From contig SLNO01000013.1 in the NCBI GenBank assembly GCA_007132975.1, forward strand, positions 1 through 64,000: DNA of 64,000 nucleotides, given 5' to 3'. The position numbers were made by a program, and so were the translations under genes. The notes under the pieces are model-generated. The model made no database searches. It had not been told where the DNA came from and saw only the letters and a list, made by a program, of their open reading frames with translations. Below, piece by piece: positions 1-13,398 of the stretch (its first letter is position 1; each line of letters opens with the position of its first letter). Source of the stretch: Balneolales bacterium. GTDB lineage: Bacteria; Bacteroidota; Rhodothermia; Balneolales; Natronogracilivirgulaceae.

Positions 1-142
1 CGAGCCAGAAAACCCCGCCATTGCCAAGCGCTTCAGCCGTACCGGACAGTTCCGGCAGGAAAGCCACCGAAACGCGGTTTTCGCCGGCCAGGAGCGTTGA
101 AGCCGAAAGCATTATCGCAAATGCAAGGATGGCAGACAGCAT
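1..142 (-). CDS. Exported protein, N-terminal fragment
   Basis: Reading leftwards from an ATG at 142 gives 47 open codons that run off the window edge. The first 20 residues form a Sec-type signal peptide: a hydrophobic run of Leu, Ala, Ile and Met ending in LLAG, followed by ENRVSVAFLPELSG. The mature protein should lie in the periplasm or outside the cell. Too little is present to name a family. No strong ribosome binding site precedes the ATG, and the frame stays open further upstream, so the exact start is uncertain. Confidence 0.5.
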   Translation of the reverse strand, partial: MLSAILAFAIMLSASTLLAGENRVSVAFLPELSGTAEALGNGGVFWL

Positions 143-388
143 ATAGATGGACCGCGGCTTGATCCGTACGGAGCCGTTCTGGCTTCCGGTCCTTATGGTG
201 CCGGGTAGAGCCAGTGGTAAAAACTCGTTTTTTTTTGAATATGGCAGCGTGTGCATAGTAAAAACATCATTTTCTGTCTCATTACATTACTCATAATGGA
301 GGTTAGCGGCAACGCGTTCCGTGTAAAAAAATGCAAAGGATAAAAATTATTTGTCAAACCTGGTCCGGTTTCGGTAAAATGGATCGAT
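143..388. other. Divergent intergenic region
   Basis: These 246 bp separate two divergently read genes. The stretch is A+T-richer than its surroundings, with a run of nine T at about 229-237. It must hold the promoters of both genes, but I see no clear -33/-7 pair, no strong inverted repeat and no RNA gene. Confidence 0.5.
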
Positions 389-2889
389 ATGTCAGGACCT
401 TTCAACATCAAACAAAGCGGAAAACGGAACCGGCTGCTTTTCTGGGTGGCTGCGGTTGGGACCGGTTGCGTCCTGTTGCTGTTTCCGCTCGTCCGGTCGT
501 TTCATGTGGATTCGGCCGTTCTTGCCGGCACCATCGGGGCGTTTGCGGGGGCGTGGCTGGCCGCGTGTCCGGCCGCCCGGGACCGCGACGCCCTGCTTGC
601 AGCCGGCTTTGTTTATATCTCCTCGATTCCGTTGATAGCACGTGATGCCCTGACCGGCTGCCTGAGTGCCGACGGGGCGGCCTTCTGGCTGTTCATACCT
701 ATGTTCAGCATACTCTTCGGCTTTTCGGCGGGACGCGCCATCCGTCGTTTCGGATTCCCGCTGCCGCGTGTCGTTTCGCTCGTCTTTGTATTTGCCGTGG
801 CCGCCGGCAGCGTGCTTGTTTCCATGTACTTTTTCCCGCAGCTATATTTCTTCAACCATGTTTTCGGCTACTGGCCCGGCGCCATTTATGATCAGGTTGT
901 GCCATTCCCGGACCGGATGATCCTGTTCCGGTTTATCACCCTCGGATGGATTGCCGTTTTCTGGATCCTACCGCACCTTCGCGGATCCGACCTGCTTCTG
1001 AAGGGCATATTTGCCCTGGTCCTGTGCTCCATTCTGCTGAATTATCTCATGGCGCCACAGCACGGCTTGATTTCGCCGGAGTCACGCATCCAAAAAGAAC
1101 TCGGAGGCATCCACCAGACAAAACACTTTACGCTTTATTATTCAGAAGAAGACTACGAACCCCACGAATTGGACCTTCTGGGACGCCTTCACGAATTCCA
1201 TTTCCGCGAACTCACGGACACCCTCAAAGTGGAATGGCCGGACGGAAAACGGATCCACAGCTATCTATACGGCAACGAATGGCAGATGCAGCGGCTCACC
1301 GGCGCCAAGGGTGTGAGCTATGTGCCGGTCTGGAACCGCCGGCCGCAGATGCACATGCGCAAAACGGCCATTGACGGCACGCTCCGGCACGAAATGGTGC
1401 ATGTGATCGCCCGGCAGTTCGGCAACCGGCTGCTGAATGCGTCGTGGAGCATCGGCATGGTGGAAGGGCTGGCCGTGGCGCTGGCACCGGCCTCATCCAC
1501 CCGGCTCACTTTTGACCAGATGGTGGTCTCAAACGATGCGTTTTACACTCTGGAGGAGATTGAGGAGCTGTTTTCGCTCACCGGGTTCTACCGACGGCCG
1601 GGCTCTGCCGCCTATGCCGTATCGGGCTCTTTCACGGCCACGCTTCTCCAGGAATTCCCCGTGGAGCTGTTCAAGAAGGCCTATCGCCGCTCATCGCTGC
1701 GGAGAGGGTACGGGTACGGGCTGGCGGATGCGGTTAAAATCTGGCATGCGCGCGTGGCGGGGATGGAGGTGACCGAAGAGGAGGGCGCACTGGCCGAAGC
1801 CCTGTTCACCGCACCTTCGCTGTTTGACGAGCGATGTCCTCGAGCATGGACCCCCGTGCACCGCAAGCGGGATGCCTACCGGTTTGCGCTGGCCACGGGC
1901 GACACGGTTCGGGCCTTGACCCTGCTCACGGAGGTCCTGGAGGCCGAGCCGGCCTGGCAGGGTGGATGGGTGGCGTGGCTGCAGCTCCGGCTGGAGTCGG
2001 AGACGCGCGGGGCCGGGGACCTGGCTGCCGTGGCGGAAGAGGCCGCCGCGGCGTTTGCCCGCCATACGGAACTCTCGGGGCACCCGCTGCTGCAGGTCCG
2101 CCTGGCGGATGCGTTCATGACGGCGGGGGACCGGAACAGGGCGCTGGAGATCAGGGATCGGCAAAAAGGATCAGTGAATGACCTGGAGATCGGAGCCGGG
2201 CATGACGCCAATGACAGAGCCGGTGATGACAGCAATTACGATCCTGATGAATACCTCGAAGTCGGGCCCGATAGTGATCTCAGTCCAGGACCGCCAGATG
2301 ATCTGAAATACGGGCACGATGATGACCTTGAATACACGCCCGCAGATCGTGCATCGCCGGTCTGGAGACAGGCCGAGTCGGCCTGGCAGCGGCGATCGGA
2401 CCCCGACCGCTGGGAGAAACTGGTCCGCATCCTCTATAAACCGGACCTCTCACCGGCTCAGCCACCCGGTTTTCTGGTGGATACGGATGACCCGCTGCTC
2501 GTCCGGGTGTTTTTTGGCGAGTGGTTCCGCAGGAATCCGGTCCCCGCCGCAGAATCACTGTCCCCGGACCATATCGCCACCGAAATCGCCATCGAACTGA
2601 TCCGCCGCGCACTGGAGCCCCCGCTCGATCCCCACTTTTTTGAGACCTGTCGCAGCCTGATCTACCTGGCGTCGCCGGTACTGCCCGCCGCGTTTTTTGA
2701 GGAGAGATTGGGTGGATGGATGCGGCCCGGCACTGGCGAGCCGGAGGGACTGATGCTGGAAGGCCATGACAGGCATGGAGATGAACCGGACCTGGAGCGG
2801 CTGGTCCCGGAGCTGCGGAGTCCCGAGGGGCGGCAACCGGAGTTACAGCGACCAGCCGGGCAAGACGGGTTGACGCTTCGGCCGATCCG

Positions 2890-6603
<3,714 letters not shown>

Positions 6604-6658
6604 ATCAAGCGGTTTGTAAATAAAAGTGGCGATTCCAGATTTGTGGATAGATGGTGGA

Positions 6659-6666
6659 CAAATATA
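6659..6666 (-). promoter_or_regulatory. Candidate metH -7 element TATATTTG
   Basis: Read on the minus strand, TATATTTG matches the Bacteroidota -7 consensus TAnnTTTG exactly and lies 56 bp before the metH ATG. No good TTTG is found about 20 bp further upstream, so the assignment rests on one half of the promoter only. Confidence 0.4.
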
Positions 6667-6701
6667 CGGAAAAGTACCGTGAGCCGTGATACCATATGGG
6701 G

Positions 6702-6720
6702 CAGGTCGCGGAACGACCTG
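6702..6720. repeat. Perfect 7-bp inverted repeat between metH and the CotH-like gene
   Basis: The arms caggtcg (6702-6708) and cgacctg (6714-6720) are perfectly complementary around a 5-base centre. The site lies between two divergent genes and about 40 bp upstream of the candidate metH -7 element. It has no T-run, so it is not a standard terminator. It could be an operator; the binding protein is unknown. Confidence 0.35.
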
Positions 6721-6789
6721 GTTTAAACCCGGTATTTCGTTAATAAATGACTTATTATTGCACTATAACCCTGTTTTACGATCAGATTC

Positions 6790-9486
6790 ATGAAGCACCC
6801 TGTTTTATCCCTTTTTTTCACGGTTCTACTGCCTGTTTTGTGCATAACCACCGTAAGCGCCCGGCCCGCACTTGTCATCAACGAGTTCATGTCCTCCAAT
6901 AACGAGACCATTGCGGACGAGGACGGTGATTTTGAAGACTGGATTGAAATCCTCAACACCGGCAATGAGCAGGTTCGTCTGGCAGGGTTTGGCCTGACGG
7001 ACCGTGAAGGGGATTTCTACCGCTGGGTATTTCCTGACACCACCATCGCCCCCGGCGAATTCATGCTCGTCTGGGCATCCGGCAAGAATCGCCGCATACC
7101 CGGGCAGCCATTGCACACCAGCTTCAGCATTGCTTCTGATGGGGAGCCGCTTCGTTTGACGGATATCAACGGGAACCGGCTGGATACGGTTCCCCCAGTG
7201 CGACTACCCACGGATTATTCCTACGGGCGCAAACCCGACGGGACGGACAGCTGGGTGTTCTTCAGTGAGCCGACACCCGGTTTCTCCAACACAACCAGCG
7301 GTGTCTCGCGCCTGCTCGATCCACCCATTTTTTCGCATCAGGGTGGTTATCATCCGGGTGGATTCGACCTTGCGATCACTATGCCCGATCACCAGCAGGA
7401 CGCGCACATCTATTACACACTCGACGGGAGCACACCCGGTCCGGAAAATGGCCGCCGCCTTTTTAATGGGCAGGCCATTCGCATCGAAGATCGCACGTAT
7501 GAGCCAAACGACATCTCCATGATCCGGACCAACGACATCAGCGAGGAAGATCCGCTGAATGACGGATGGAAACCGCCCATCGGGCAGGTGTTCAAAGGCA
7601 CGGTGGTACGAGCCGTCGCCTGGGCGCCCGACGCGGAGCCCGAGAGTGTGGCCACCCGCAGCTTTTTTGTGGGACCGGACCTGGCCGACCGCTACCGGCT
7701 GCCGATTGTTTCGCTGTCCACGGACCGGAGTCATTTTTTTTCGGGGTCAAACGGCATTTACGTCCATCCAAATTTTTGGGAAAGGGGTGAAGAGTGGGAG
7801 CGGCCGGTGCATTTCGAGTTTTTCGAGGCTGGCGGGGAACCGGCCCTGGCCCAGGATGCCGGAGTGCGCATCCATGGCGGAACGTCGCGCGCCCGTCCCA
7901 TCAAATCGCTGCGCATGTACGCCCGGCGCTCCTACGGCGAATCATGGTTCGAATATCCGCTGATTCCGGAGGCACCCGTAGACCGCTACAAGCGATTCCT
8001 GCTGCGAAACTCCGGAAACGATTGGGATAAAGCCTACTTCCGCGATGCCCTGATGCAGCGTCTGGTTGAACATACACCTGTCGAGACCCAGTACTACCGG
8101 CCCGTCATCGTGTTTCTCAATGGCGAATACTGGGGCATCCATAATATCCGCATGCGCTACGACCATCGCTATTTCGAGTCGATGTACGGCATTGACCGCG
8201 ACGATCTCATCCACCTGGAAGGCGATGCCGAAATCAAGGAGGGTACTTCGGGCGACCGGCGTGCCTACCGGCAGCTCAGGGAGTTGCTGGATACAGACCA
8301 GGCCAACCATCCACAGATCTGGCAAATGGTGCGCGACCGCGTGGATCTGGACAATCTTCGCGATTACAATATTGCCAATATCTACTTCCGGAACACCGAC
8401 TGGCCCGGCAACAACATCGATTTCTGGAGGAAGCGAACCAATGGCCCGCAAGACGATGCCCCGCCCGGCCACGACGGACGCTGGCGCTGGCTGCTCTACG
8501 ATACCGATTTCGGTTTCAATCTCGACTACCGTTACGTTCAGGGATATGATATCCGCGAGCAGCACAACACGCTCGGTTTCGCCATCAACGGCGCGAACAC
8601 ATCATGGCCCAATCCCAACTGGTCGGTGCAGATGCTGCGCGGCGCCCTTCGGAACAACTCGTTCCGCCACAGCTTCATCAACCGGTTTGCCGACCTGCTC
8701 AACACGGCCTTCCATCCGGATCGCGTTGTTGCCGAGATCGATGCCATGTACGAGGTTCTCGAGCCCCACATGCCTGAACACGTCAACCGCTGGCGTGGAC
8801 CTGAAACAATGCAGGAATGGGAGGATGAGGTCGCCTCCATGCGCGATTTTGCCAGAAAACGGCCGGAAGCGCAACGCCAGCATATTACATCGCACTTCAA
8901 TCTTCCCGGCCTTACGGAACTCACCCTTGATGTCAGCCAGCCCGAAGGCGGATATATCCGAATCAATTCCATTGACATCAAACCAGGCCAGACGGGCATA
9001 CCGGACCAACCATGGCCGTGGACAGGCATCTACTTCCGTGATGTCCCAATAACGTTCACGGCGGTCCCGGCGGAAGGGTACGAGTTTTCAAGATGGGTTG
9101 GGGCAGCCAACCTCACGGAAACCATGACATTCCGGATTTTTGAGCCGGAACGCTCGATCACGGCCGTTTTTGAGCCAACGGATGTTTCAGGTGAAACAGC
9201 GGGGCCCGATCCGGAACGGCCGGCGGAGTTCCGGCTCCATCCACCCAGGCCAAATCCTTTCAACAACCATGCCCGGGTTGCCGTGGAGGTCCCTGATCCC
9301 GGCCAGCTTCGGGTGGCGATATATGCCGTGGATGGCCGCAGGGTGGCAGTGCTGAAGGATGAGGCCGTCTCGAGCGGATATCACGAATTGTCCATTGACG
9401 CATCAATGTGGGCAAGCGGGATATATGTGGTGGTAGCTGAGTCGGGAGGGAGGAGGATGACAGTGCCGGTTACGCTCATAAAGTGA
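6790..9486 (+). CDS. Secreted CotH-like protein with lamin-tail and type IX sorting domains
   Basis: This 898-residue protein begins with a Sec signal peptide (cleavage near VSA, residue 24). A lamin-tail-type beta domain follows at about 27-135 (VINEFMSSNN, FEDWIEILN). Near residue 205 is a chitobiase-like Fn3 patch (IYYTLDGSTPG). The CotH domain follows, with NGEYWGIHNIRMRYDH and the metal-binding-type motif YDTDFGF at Asp571 and Asp573. CotH proteins in spore formers are atypical protein kinases; activity here is inferred only. About 85 C-terminal residues (PRPNPFN, VYA-type strand, ASGIYVV) match the type IX secretion sorting domain, so export to the cell surface is expected. Confidence 0.88.
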   Translation: MKHPVLSLFFTVLLPVLCITTVSARPALVINEFMSSNNETIADEDGDFEDWIEILNTGNEQVRLAGFGLTDREGDFYRWVFPDTTIAPGEFMLVWASGKNRRIPGQPLHTSFSIASDGEPLRLTDINGNRLDTVPPVRLPTDYSYGRKPDGTDSWVFFSEPTPGFSNTTSGVSRLLDPPIFSHQGGYHPGGFDLAITMPDHQQDAHIYYTLDGSTPGPENGRRLFNGQAIRIEDRTYEPNDISMIRTNDISEEDPLNDGWKPPIGQVFKGTVVRAVAWAPDAEPESVATRSFFVGPDLADRYRLPIVSLSTDRSHFFSGSNGIYVHPNFWERGEEWERPVHFEFFEAGGEPALAQDAGVRIHGGTSRARPIKSLRMYARRSYGESWFEYPLIPEAPVDRYKRFLLRNSGNDWDKAYFRDALMQRLVEHTPVETQYYRPVIVFLNGEYWGIHNIRMRYDHRYFESMYGIDRDDLIHLEGDAEIKEGTSGDRRAYRQLRELLDTDQANHPQIWQMVRDRVDLDNLRDYNIANIYFRNTDWPGNNIDFWRKRTNGPQDDAPPGHDGRWRWLLYDTDFGFNLDYRYVQGYDIREQHNTLGFAINGANTSWPNPNWSVQMLRGALRNNSFRHSFINRFADLLNTAFHPDRVVAEIDAMYEVLEPHMPEHVNRWRGPETMQEWEDEVASMRDFARKRPEAQRQHITSHFNLPGLTELTLDVSQPEGGYIRINSIDIKPGQTGIPDQPWPWTGIYFRDVPITFTAVPAEGYEFSRWVGAANLTETMTFRIFEPERSITAVFEPTDVSGETAGPDPERPAEFRLHPPRPNPFNNHARVAVEVPDPGQLRVAIYAVDGRRVAVLKDEAVSSGYHELSIDASMWASGIYVVVAESGGRRMTVPVTLIK

Positions 9487-9587
9487 ATGTGTAACAGAAG
9501 GGACGGTATCAGGGGGATTGCTTCTGCAGACAGACAGGTACGTGAAACCCGGCAACCCATATCTAAAAGTCAGTAACCCACGCCTAT

Positions 9588-9626
9588 AAAAAATCAAAGC
9601 CAGTCCGATCAGGGACTGGCTTTTGA
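9588..9626. terminator. Bidirectional Rho-independent terminator
   Basis: The arms aaagccagtcc (9596-9606) and ggactggcttt (9613-9623) form a perfect 11-bp stem around gatcag. A T-run follows on the plus strand. A run of A precedes the stem, which gives a U-run on the minus strand. It sits between two convergent genes and probably serves both. Confidence 0.85.
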
Positions 9627-9727
9627 GGGGAGGGTATGGTATGGATTAAAAAAACTCGGAAGTTCACATTTTATTGTGTATAGTTGTTACCAAAATCATT
9701 TTTTACTTCTGGAAACAATGTTTTACA

Positions 9728-11851
9728 CTATTCTTCTGTGCTTCCTGCACCAACATAACGTGAAAGCCACTCATTAAATTCCCAAAACCAGTGAATAGAA
9801 TTTTGCGGCGTCAGCATCCAATGGTTCTCATCGGGATAGTAGACCAGGCGGGCGTCCAGGCCCTTGCCTTTATAGACACCGTAGACTTCCAAACCGTTTG
9901 TTACGGGCACGCGATAATCCAGTTCGCCGTGCAGGATGAGCATGGGTGTGGAGAAGTTTTCCGCATACATGGCGGGATTCCAGCGCAGCAGCTCGTCCAG
10001 ACCGTCCCATGGCGCTCCGCTGTAGGCCGCGACCCGATGGTATGTGACGTCGGAGGCGAACTGTGACATGATGTTGTATACACCGGCATGGTTGATAAGT
10101 GCCTGATAGCGATCGGTGTGTCCGGCAATCCAGCTTATCATGTAGCCACCGTAGCTTGCACCAGCGGCTGCCGTGCGGTTTTCGTCGATATAGGGCTTCT
10201 CCACCATGAAGTCGGTTGCCTTCATGATGTCGCGATAGGGCAGTTCGGAGTGGGCGCCGTGAATGGACTCGGCGAACTCCTGGCCAAAGCTGGTGGATCC
10301 GTGGAAGTTGGGCATGGCCACAACGTATCCGGGGGCGGCAAAGAGCTGCGCGTTCCAGCGGAAATGGAAATCGTCGCCAAAGATGCCGTGGGGACCGCCA
10401 TGGATCAGCATCAGCAGCGGCCACTCCTCGTTTTCGTCGAAGTCCGGCGGATAGATGACAAACATCTGCACATCCACCCCGTTGGCGCCTTTGTAGGTGA
10501 CGTTATCCACCCGTCCGAGGCCGATCTCCGACAAAATGCCGCCATTGAAGCCGGTGATTTTGGCCAGATTGCGGCCGTTTGTTCCGATGCGGTAGAGTTC
10601 CGGTGCGTGGGTCAGCGACCGGTGCAGGAAGACGAGGTTGTCGCCGGCTTTGACGATTCCGGAGTTGGTGCCGCCGCGGTGGATCTCGCGCAGGCGGTCG
10701 CGCCGCACGTCATAGGCGAAGAGGGAGGTTTTTCCGCGATCCTGAGCGCTGAAATAGATCTCGCGGCTGTTGGCGGACCAGACGGCGCTTCCGGGTGAAA
10801 GATCGATGTCCCCGTGCATCACCTTGTCGATGACGGTACGTTCGCCGCTTGCACAATCAAAAAAGACGAGACGCGCACGGTCGGCGTAGAAGTCGGTGCG
10901 GGTCTGTTTGCGGTAGAAAAGCGTTCTGCCGTCGGGGCTGTAGGCGGGACTCAGATCATTGGCGGGATTGTGTTCCGTGATGTTAACAAGCTCTCCGCTG
11001 CCATCCGCCGGCACCAGGAAAATGTCGTAGTTGAGGTACTCATAAGGCGGCGGGTTGCTGTTGGCGGATACGGCTATCTCATTGCCATCCGGTGATATAT
11101 CGTACTCTGCCGCGCCCATCATGGCAAAATAACGGCGGGACCCGGGCATCAGGTCGGTGACCTCCCCGTTCTCCACATTTACCTTGAAAATGCGTGGATA
11201 ACGGCCATCCGTGAGCCAGCGGTCCCAGTGGCGGTAGATGCGGTTTTCGGTCACTTTGGCACTGACCTTGCTGTTATCCTGTTCGCGGATCATCTCACCG
11301 AGCTTGTGGAAATCGCCGCCGTACCCTGGCAGCACCGTTGCCACAAAGGCGATGTGCCTTCCGTCCGGAAACCATTTTGGGGCCGACACGGCAACGGGCA
11401 TTTCGGTGACGCGCTCAGCCTCGCCGCCGCCAACAGGAATGACATAGAGCTGGGCGGGGGATCCGTCCCGGCCCGAGACGAATGCGATCCGCGTGCCGTC
11501 AGGACTCCAGGCTGGCTGGCGATCGGAGTCTTGCGAGGTGAATTTGCGCATGCCGCTGCCGTCAAGGGATGAGATATAGAGGTTCGTGAAGGAGCGGTTT
11601 TCATCAATATCGTAGTGGGTCACCGGAAAAATGAGCCTGTTTCCGTCTGGCGAGGCCGCGGCAGTGCCGGCGCGTTTCATGTTCCAGAGGTCTTCGGGGG
11701 TCAGGAGGCGCTTGTCATCGGCCTGAACGCCCGTGACCATGCCGGCTGCCATCACAAAAAGCATGCAGGAGATGAACATCCGGACTGACCGGGCGGCATT
11801 GCGCCGGGTGAATGGCTGCAAAGTTCTGATTTGTTTAATAAAAATATTCAT
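9728..11851 (-). CDS. S9-family prolyl oligopeptidase-like serine peptidase
   Basis: This is an exported peptidase of the S9 (DPP/acylaminoacyl peptidase) type. With the start at 11851 it has 707 residues. An Arg-rich N-terminus leads into a hydrophobic segment ending near VTGVQA, consistent with a signal peptide. An N-terminal beta-propeller contains repeated WSPDG, YSPDG and ISPDG blades of the PD40/TolB type. The C-terminal alpha/beta-hydrolase carries Ser566 in GASYGGY, Asp645 in ELDYRVP and His677 in ENHWM, so the catalytic triad is complete. The frame remains open 59 codons upstream, but that stretch is low-hydrophobicity and Arg-rich and does not look like part of the protein. An ATG at 11779 is a possible later start. 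Confidence 0.9.
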   Translation of the reverse strand: MNIFIKQIRTLQPFTRRNAARSVRMFISCMLFVMAAGMVTGVQADDKRLLTPEDLWNMKRAGTAAASPDGNRLIFPVTHYDIDENRSFTNLYISSLDGSGMRKFTSQDSDRQPAWSPDGTRIAFVSGRDGSPAQLYVIPVGGGEAERVTEMPVAVSAPKWFPDGRHIAFVATVLPGYGGDFHKLGEMIREQDNSKVSAKVTENRIYRHWDRWLTDGRYPRIFKVNVENGEVTDLMPGSRRYFAMMGAAEYDISPDGNEIAVSANSNPPPYEYLNYDIFLVPADGSGELVNITEHNPANDLSPAYSPDGRTLFYRKQTRTDFYADRARLVFFDCASGERTVIDKVMHGDIDLSPGSAVWSANSREIYFSAQDRGKTSLFAYDVRRDRLREIHRGGTNSGIVKAGDNLVFLHRSLTHAPELYRIGTNGRNLAKITGFNGGILSEIGLGRVDNVTYKGANGVDVQMFVIYPPDFDENEEWPLLMLIHGGPHGIFGDDFHFRWNAQLFAAPGYVVAMPNFHGSTSFGQEFAESIHGAHSELPYRDIMKATDFMVEKPYIDENRTAAAGASYGGYMISWIAGHTDRYQALINHAGVYNIMSQFASDVTYHRVAAYSGAPWDGLDELLRWNPAMYAENFSTPMLILHGELDYRVPVTNGLEVYGVYKGKGLDARLVYYPDENHWMLTPQNSIHWFWEFNEWLSRYVGAGSTEE

Positions 11852-12044
11852 GGATTTATGACTTTTTGTTATAAAGTAAGGTTTTTCATCACCGGGATGC
11901 GATAAATTGAACCTGTGGCGCAGGTTGCGGCCGTCGCCAGGAAAGGGTGCAGTGCCGGCGATCCGGAGACGAAGAAACCGCAGGGTTACAATGGCAATCG
12001 GCCATAATACAAGCAGCCGACTTGGCAACCAGCAAAAATGGCAA
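11852..12044. other. Intergenic region between tyrA and the S9 peptidase
   Basis: This 193-bp gap follows tyrA and precedes the S9 gene on the minus strand. It contains short imperfect copies of tggcaatc[ag]gcc near 11992-12002 and 12040-12050. I see no terminator hairpin and no clear promoter in it. Confidence 0.4.
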
Positions 12045-13178
12045 TCAGCCGAACCTGTCCGCCAGGCGGTTGATCATATAGCTGCTTTCGGTGAGGGCCT
12101 GTTCGGCGAACGCACCGAAAAAGTCGTTGATTTTGCTAAATTCGCGGATGAATCCTTCGCGATCGTTGTTCATCACGAGCACGGCCAGTTTCTTGTGGTG
12201 CTCGAGGAATTCAATGAGCAGCGTGCGCCGTTCAAATGTGGAAAACACAATGTCGGCGTACAGCTCGGCGTCCTGGGCGAAGATCCGCCCTGTCATCATC
12301 AGCTCCGCCCGGTAGATAGGGCTTGAAAAATCGGCCATATCCTCCGGTTTGAGGTCAAATTCGCGCATAAAGGAACCGTGGAGCAGGGCGACAAAGTGGC
12401 GCAGGCCCTGGATCAGGTGCATGGCACGGTCGTGCTGTTCGGGATCTACGAATTTGATGCGCAGCCCCCAGAGCTGGAACTGTTCCAGAAGCCACTCACA
12501 GGCCGCATCGTCACGTCCGTGACAAACCATCATCAGCTGTCGCGATACGTTGGTCACGTCGGGACCGTGCATCGGGTGGAGGGCGACCACCGGACCCTTG
12601 TGCGCGTTCATCATGGCGTCCAGAATGTGCGCTTTGTTACTGGTAAAATCGGCCAGTATGGTGTCCGGATCAAGATGGGGCCCGATCCGCTCTATCGTAT
12701 CCTGGGTCACTTTGATGGGTACCGTGATAATGACAAGGTCCTGCCCGCGGGTGAGTTCCTCCACACGGTCCCAGTCGTCGCGGTCAAGAACGGAAACCTT
12801 GTGGCCGGAGAGCTCGGCGATGCGCGAGTAGAGCGAGCCCATGCCGCCTCGTCCACCCACCATCAGTATCTTTTTGCTTCCCGCACTTGTCTGCGGAAAG
12901 GTCTTGCCCGATTGGTAGGCGCGCGAGGAACTCATGATCATGCGCAGGAAGTCCTCCGCCCAATCCGCGTCCAGGCCCCGTTCTGACGCCATTTCCCGGA
13001 AACCGGCAATTTTCTCATCCTCCCGGTCCGGCACGAATATGGGCAGGTTATTTTGTATTTTTGTGGATATGACCTGCTTGACGGTTTCGTTTCTTTCCTT
13101 CAGGAGACGAAGGATCTCGCCGTCTATGTCATCGATGCGTTCCCGGAACGCATTCAGGCTGTTCTGGTTTTGGTTCAT
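12045..13178 (-). CDS. tyrA: Bifunctional chorismate mutase / prephenate dehydrogenase
   Basis: This 377-residue protein matches the enterobacterial T-protein in length and order. Residues 1-90 are an AroQ-type chorismate mutase helix bundle (LNAFRERIDDIDGEILRLL, then PIFVPDREDEKI). The rest is an NAD-dependent prephenate dehydrogenase with a Rossmann motif GGRGGMGS near residue 102, LHPMHGPD and the IQGLRHF signature. It converts chorismate through prephenate to 4-hydroxyphenylpyruvate for tyrosine synthesis. I start it at the ATG at 13178 because MNQNQNSLNAF leads directly into the mutase helix. The open frame extends 26 codons further upstream without family similarity. Confidence 0.95.
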   Translation of the reverse strand: MNQNQNSLNAFRERIDDIDGEILRLLKERNETVKQVISTKIQNNLPIFVPDREDEKIAGFREMASERGLDADWAEDFLRMIMSSSRAYQSGKTFPQTSAGSKKILMVGGRGGMGSLYSRIAELSGHKVSVLDRDDWDRVEELTRGQDLVIITVPIKVTQDTIERIGPHLDPDTILADFTSNKAHILDAMMNAHKGPVVALHPMHGPDVTNVSRQLMMVCHGRDDAACEWLLEQFQLWGLRIKFVDPEQHDRAMHLIQGLRHFVALLHGSFMREFDLKPEDMADFSSPIYRAELMMTGRIFAQDAELYADIVFSTFERRTLLIEFLEHHKKLAVLVMNNDREGFIREFSKINDFFGAFAEQALTESSYMINRLADRFG

Positions 13179-13344
13179 TTGTAAGGTTACGTTCCGTTGC
13201 AGCGTTACTGATTGATCTTGCCGGCCGTGCCGGACTGTACTGCCGCCAGCGCACAAACCGGTGGCAAATTTCCGGCAGATCCTGTAATGAAACGACCGCG
13301 AGCGTGTCTGATAAGTATGCCGGCCAGAAGCGCCGCACGGAAGG

Positions 13345-13361
13345 ATCCCGGAATCCGGGAT
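13345..13361. repeat. 17-bp palindrome upstream of uvrB
   Basis: The sequence ATCCCGGAATCCGGGAT has perfect 7-bp arms around aat and ends 37 bp before the uvrB ATG. It has no T-run. Its position fits an operator or a leader hairpin. It does not match any LexA box I know. Confidence 0.35.
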
Positions 13362-13398
13362 GTAAAATGCAAGGATTTATTGAATAGAAAAAGAACGG

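Noticed and set aside
6604-6789. Cobalamin or SAM riboswitch upstream of metH
   Set aside because: The 56-base leader from the candidate -7 element, and the rest of the gap, contain no B12 box or SAM-riboswitch core that I can recognise.
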